From NCBI GenBank assembly GCA_002687665.1, contig NZAX01000108.1:1-6153 (forward strand): DNA of 6,153 bases. The letters are read 5' to 3'. Under the pieces are notes generated by a model. That model had not been told where the DNA came from. It saw only the letters and a program-made list of their open reading frames with translations, and made no database searches. Each line of letters begins with the position of its first letter. Position 1 is the first letter of the stretch. The position numbers and the translations under genes are program-made. The stretch comes from Flavobacteriaceae bacterium. Lineage in GTDB: Bacteria; Bacteroidota; Bacteroidia; Flavobacteriales; Flavobacteriaceae. Shown in pieces: positions 4,562 through 6,153 of the stretch.

Positions 4562-6055
4562 TTATGCCAATATTTCTCGAATAATTTCACCTTCAACATC
4601 AGTAAGTCTAAATGGTCTTCCTTGGAAGTCATAAGTAAATTTTTCATGATCAAATCCGAGCAAATGGAGTATAGTGGCTTGTATATCGTGAACAGAAACT
4701 CTTCCGCTAATTGGTTTATATCCAAATTCATCAGTTTCACCATAAACTATCCCTTTTTTTATTCCGCCTCCAGCCATCCACATTGTAAAGGCATCTCCAT
4801 GATGGTCTCTTCCTGTAAAAGCATTTTGAACCCCACTTCTATTTTCTTGCATTGGAGTCCTTCCAAATTCTCCACCCCAAACAATTAATGTTTCATCTAA
4901 CAAACCTCGCTGTTTTAAATCTAATATTAATGCAGCTATTGGACGATCAATTTGACTACATTTTTTTCTAAACCCAAGATTTAAAGCGGTTTCTTCAAGA
5001 TCTCCGTGACTATCCCATCCCCAATCATAAAGCTGAACAAAACGAACACCTTTTGAAACTAGTTTTCTAGCTAAAAGACAATTATTAGCAAATGATTCTT
5101 TCCCTGGTGTAACCCCATACATTTCTTTTATACTGTCAGGTTCATCATTTATATTCATTACCTCTGGGACTGCAATCTGCATTCTGTATGCCATTTCATA
5201 CTGACTAATCCTTGTAAGTATTTCAGGGTCTTTAAAATTTTTATAATCATCAGAATTTATTTCATTAATTGATGTAATTAAATCTTTTTTTAGATCCCTT
5301 GAAATTCCTTTAGGGTCACTAAGGTATAAGACAGGATCACCTTTAGAACGACATTGAACTCCTTGATAAACAGATGGCAGAAAACCACTTCCCCACAAAC
5401 TTTTACCACCATCAGGAGTTCCTCCACCAGAAGTTAAAACCATAAAACCAGGAAGATCTTGATTTTCAGATCCGAGACCATATGTTGCCCATGAACCAAT
5501 GCTTGGTCTACCTAGGCGAGGACTTCCTGTATGCATAAATAATTGAGCTGGACCATGATTAAATTGGTCAGTATGAACAGCTTTTAAAAAACTTACTTCA
5601 TCAATTATCGCATTAAAATATGGTAAGTTGTTAGATACCCAATTTCCAGATTCTCCAGCTTTTCTAAATTTTGCTTGTGGGGCTAACATTTTAGGGACAC
5701 CTTCTATGAATGCAAATTTCTTACCTTTTAGAAGTGATTCGGGACAAGGTTTGTTGTGAAGTTTATGTAATTCAGGTTTATAGTCAAATAATTCCAATTG
5801 AGAGGGAGCGCCAACCATGTGGAGATATATTACACTTTTAACCTTCCCTAAATTAGGAGGAGGAATTGGAGCAAGTGGATTTAATGATCTGCTCCTATTA
5901 AAAAAGGTTTTTTTATCATTGCTACAACTCATTAGAAAGTTAGTAAACGCCATCCCACCCAATCCTAATGTGCAGTTTTTTAAAAAATGTCTTCTACTAT
6001 TTACAGAAGCATTTTTTAAAATAAACTCATCAAATAGTTTCATTTTTTTATTCAT
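4562..6055 (-). CDS. DUF1501 family protein, Tat-exported probable lipoprotein
   Basis: This full-length 497-residue protein matches the DUF1501 family, which is related to the alkaline phosphatase/sulfatase fold; its substrate is unknown. A twin-arginine signal, NSRRHFLK (19-26), precedes a hydrophobic stretch and LMSC (41-44), a good lipobox, so the mature protein is likely folded before export and then lipid-anchored at Cys44. Family motifs follow in order: HMVGAPSQLELFDYKP (79-94), HTDQFNH (161-167), YDWGWDSHGD (343-352), WGGEFGRTP (393-401), GRDHH (415-419) and VHDIQATILHLLG (from 455). The His/Asp-rich motifs are the likely metal ligands; HDIQATILHLLG resembles a sulfatase C-terminal motif. 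It starts two bases after the stop of a probable DUF1553/PSD1 gene, so the two are cotranscribed and probably act together. Met5 (6043) is an alternative start. Roles in polysaccharide or sulfate-ester breakdown have been suggested for such loci; here that is only inference. Confidence 0.9.
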   Translation of the reverse strand: MNKKMKLFDEFILKNASVNSRRHFLKNCTLGLGGMAFTNFLMSCSNDKKTFFNRSRSLNPLAPIPPPNLGKVKSVIYLHMVGAPSQLELFDYKPELHKLHNKPCPESLLKGKKFAFIEGVPKMLAPQAKFRKAGESGNWVSNNLPYFNAIIDEVSFLKAVHTDQFNHGPAQLFMHTGSPRLGRPSIGSWATYGLGSENQDLPGFMVLTSGGGTPDGGKSLWGSGFLPSVYQGVQCRSKGDPVLYLSDPKGISRDLKKDLITSINEINSDDYKNFKDPEILTRISQYEMAYRMQIAVPEVMNINDEPDSIKEMYGVTPGKESFANNCLLARKLVSKGVRFVQLYDWGWDSHGDLEETALNLGFRKKCSQIDRPIAALILDLKQRGLLDETLIVWGGEFGRTPMQENRSGVQNAFTGRDHHGDAFTMWMAGGGIKKGIVYGETDEFGYKPISGRVSVHDIQATILHLLGFDHEKFTYDFQGRPFRLTDVEGEIIREILA

Positions 6056-6057
6056 AA

Positions 6058-6153
6058 TTAGGCATGTGTTAAGAACTCATCTAAATTCATAATTGCATTT
6101 GCAACTATTGCTAGAGCAGCATGATGCTTATTTGTATCTTCAATATTGAAAAA
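6058..6153 (-). CDS. C-terminal end of a probable DUF1553/PSD1-type protein (partial)
   Basis: Only the last 31 codons and the TAA stop are visible; the gene runs in from beyond the right edge. The peptide ends AALAIVANAIMNLDEFLTHA, like the usual ending of DUF1549/DUF1553 (PSD1, often with a cytochrome-c-like domain) proteins, where a helix of ALxxxCxALLNxNEF type closes the chain. Genes of this kind are very often followed directly by DUF1501 genes, which is the case here with a two-base gap. The haem motif and core domains cannot be seen, so the call leans on context; a DUF1800 protein is the main alternative. Confidence 0.6.
   Translation of the reverse strand, partial: FFNIEDTNKHHAALAIVANAIMNLDEFLTHA

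Noticed and set aside
4546..4743. 65-codon minus-strand open frame over the end of the DUF1501 gene
   Set aside because: It lies in another frame of a gene with clear family motifs and shows no recognisable protein features.
5817..6092. 91-codon plus-strand open frame antisense to the DUF1501 signal region
   Set aside because: It is the antisense of well-supported coding sequence; its hydrophobic stretches mirror the signal peptide of the real gene.

Overview
This looks like an AT-rich, gene-dense piece of a Bacteroidota genome, probably from a free-living, flavobacteria-like and perhaps marine member. The reasons are protein style (OxyR, CoA diphosphatase and TrpB2 all read like Bacteroidota versions), starts without recognisable Shine-Dalgarno sequences, and promoter elements of the Bacteroidota type (TTTG, about 19 bases, then TAnnTTTG). 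I see no mobile element, CRISPR array or prophage gene. The exact species cannot be fixed from sequence alone.

Layout, left to right. (1) A CoA-diphosphatase-type Nudix hydrolase on the minus strand (38-682) and a cyclophilin-type peptidyl-prolyl isomerase lipoprotein on the plus strand (681-1370) diverge from one shared CATG, so their start codons overlap by two bases. (2) A plus-strand oxyR (1478-2413) with both redox cysteines converges on a small minus-strand hypothetical gene (2410-2619), with the stop codons overlapping by four bases. (3) A stand-alone TrpB2-type tryptophan synthase beta gene (4122-2764, minus) ends in a clear intrinsic terminator; there is no trpA beside it. (4) Divergent from trpB2, a textbook Bacteroidota promoter leads into two tandem proline tRNAs (anticodons UGG and GGG). 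(5) On the right, a minus-strand operon holds the last 31 codons of a probable DUF1553/PSD1-type protein and, two bases later, a full-length DUF1501 protein with a Tat signal and a lipobox.

The window is mostly housekeeping: CoA turnover, periplasmic protein folding, peroxide sensing, amino-acid metabolism and proline tRNA supply. The accessory part is the DUF1553-DUF1501 pair, a cell-envelope couple of unknown substrate common in Planctomycetota, Verrucomicrobiota and Bacteroidota. No wholly new system is evident. The best leads are the four exact copies of TATATTTG, each just upstream of a start or tRNA, the overlapping divergent starts, the small gene convergent with oxyR, and the Tat-plus-lipobox export signal of the DUF1501 protein.
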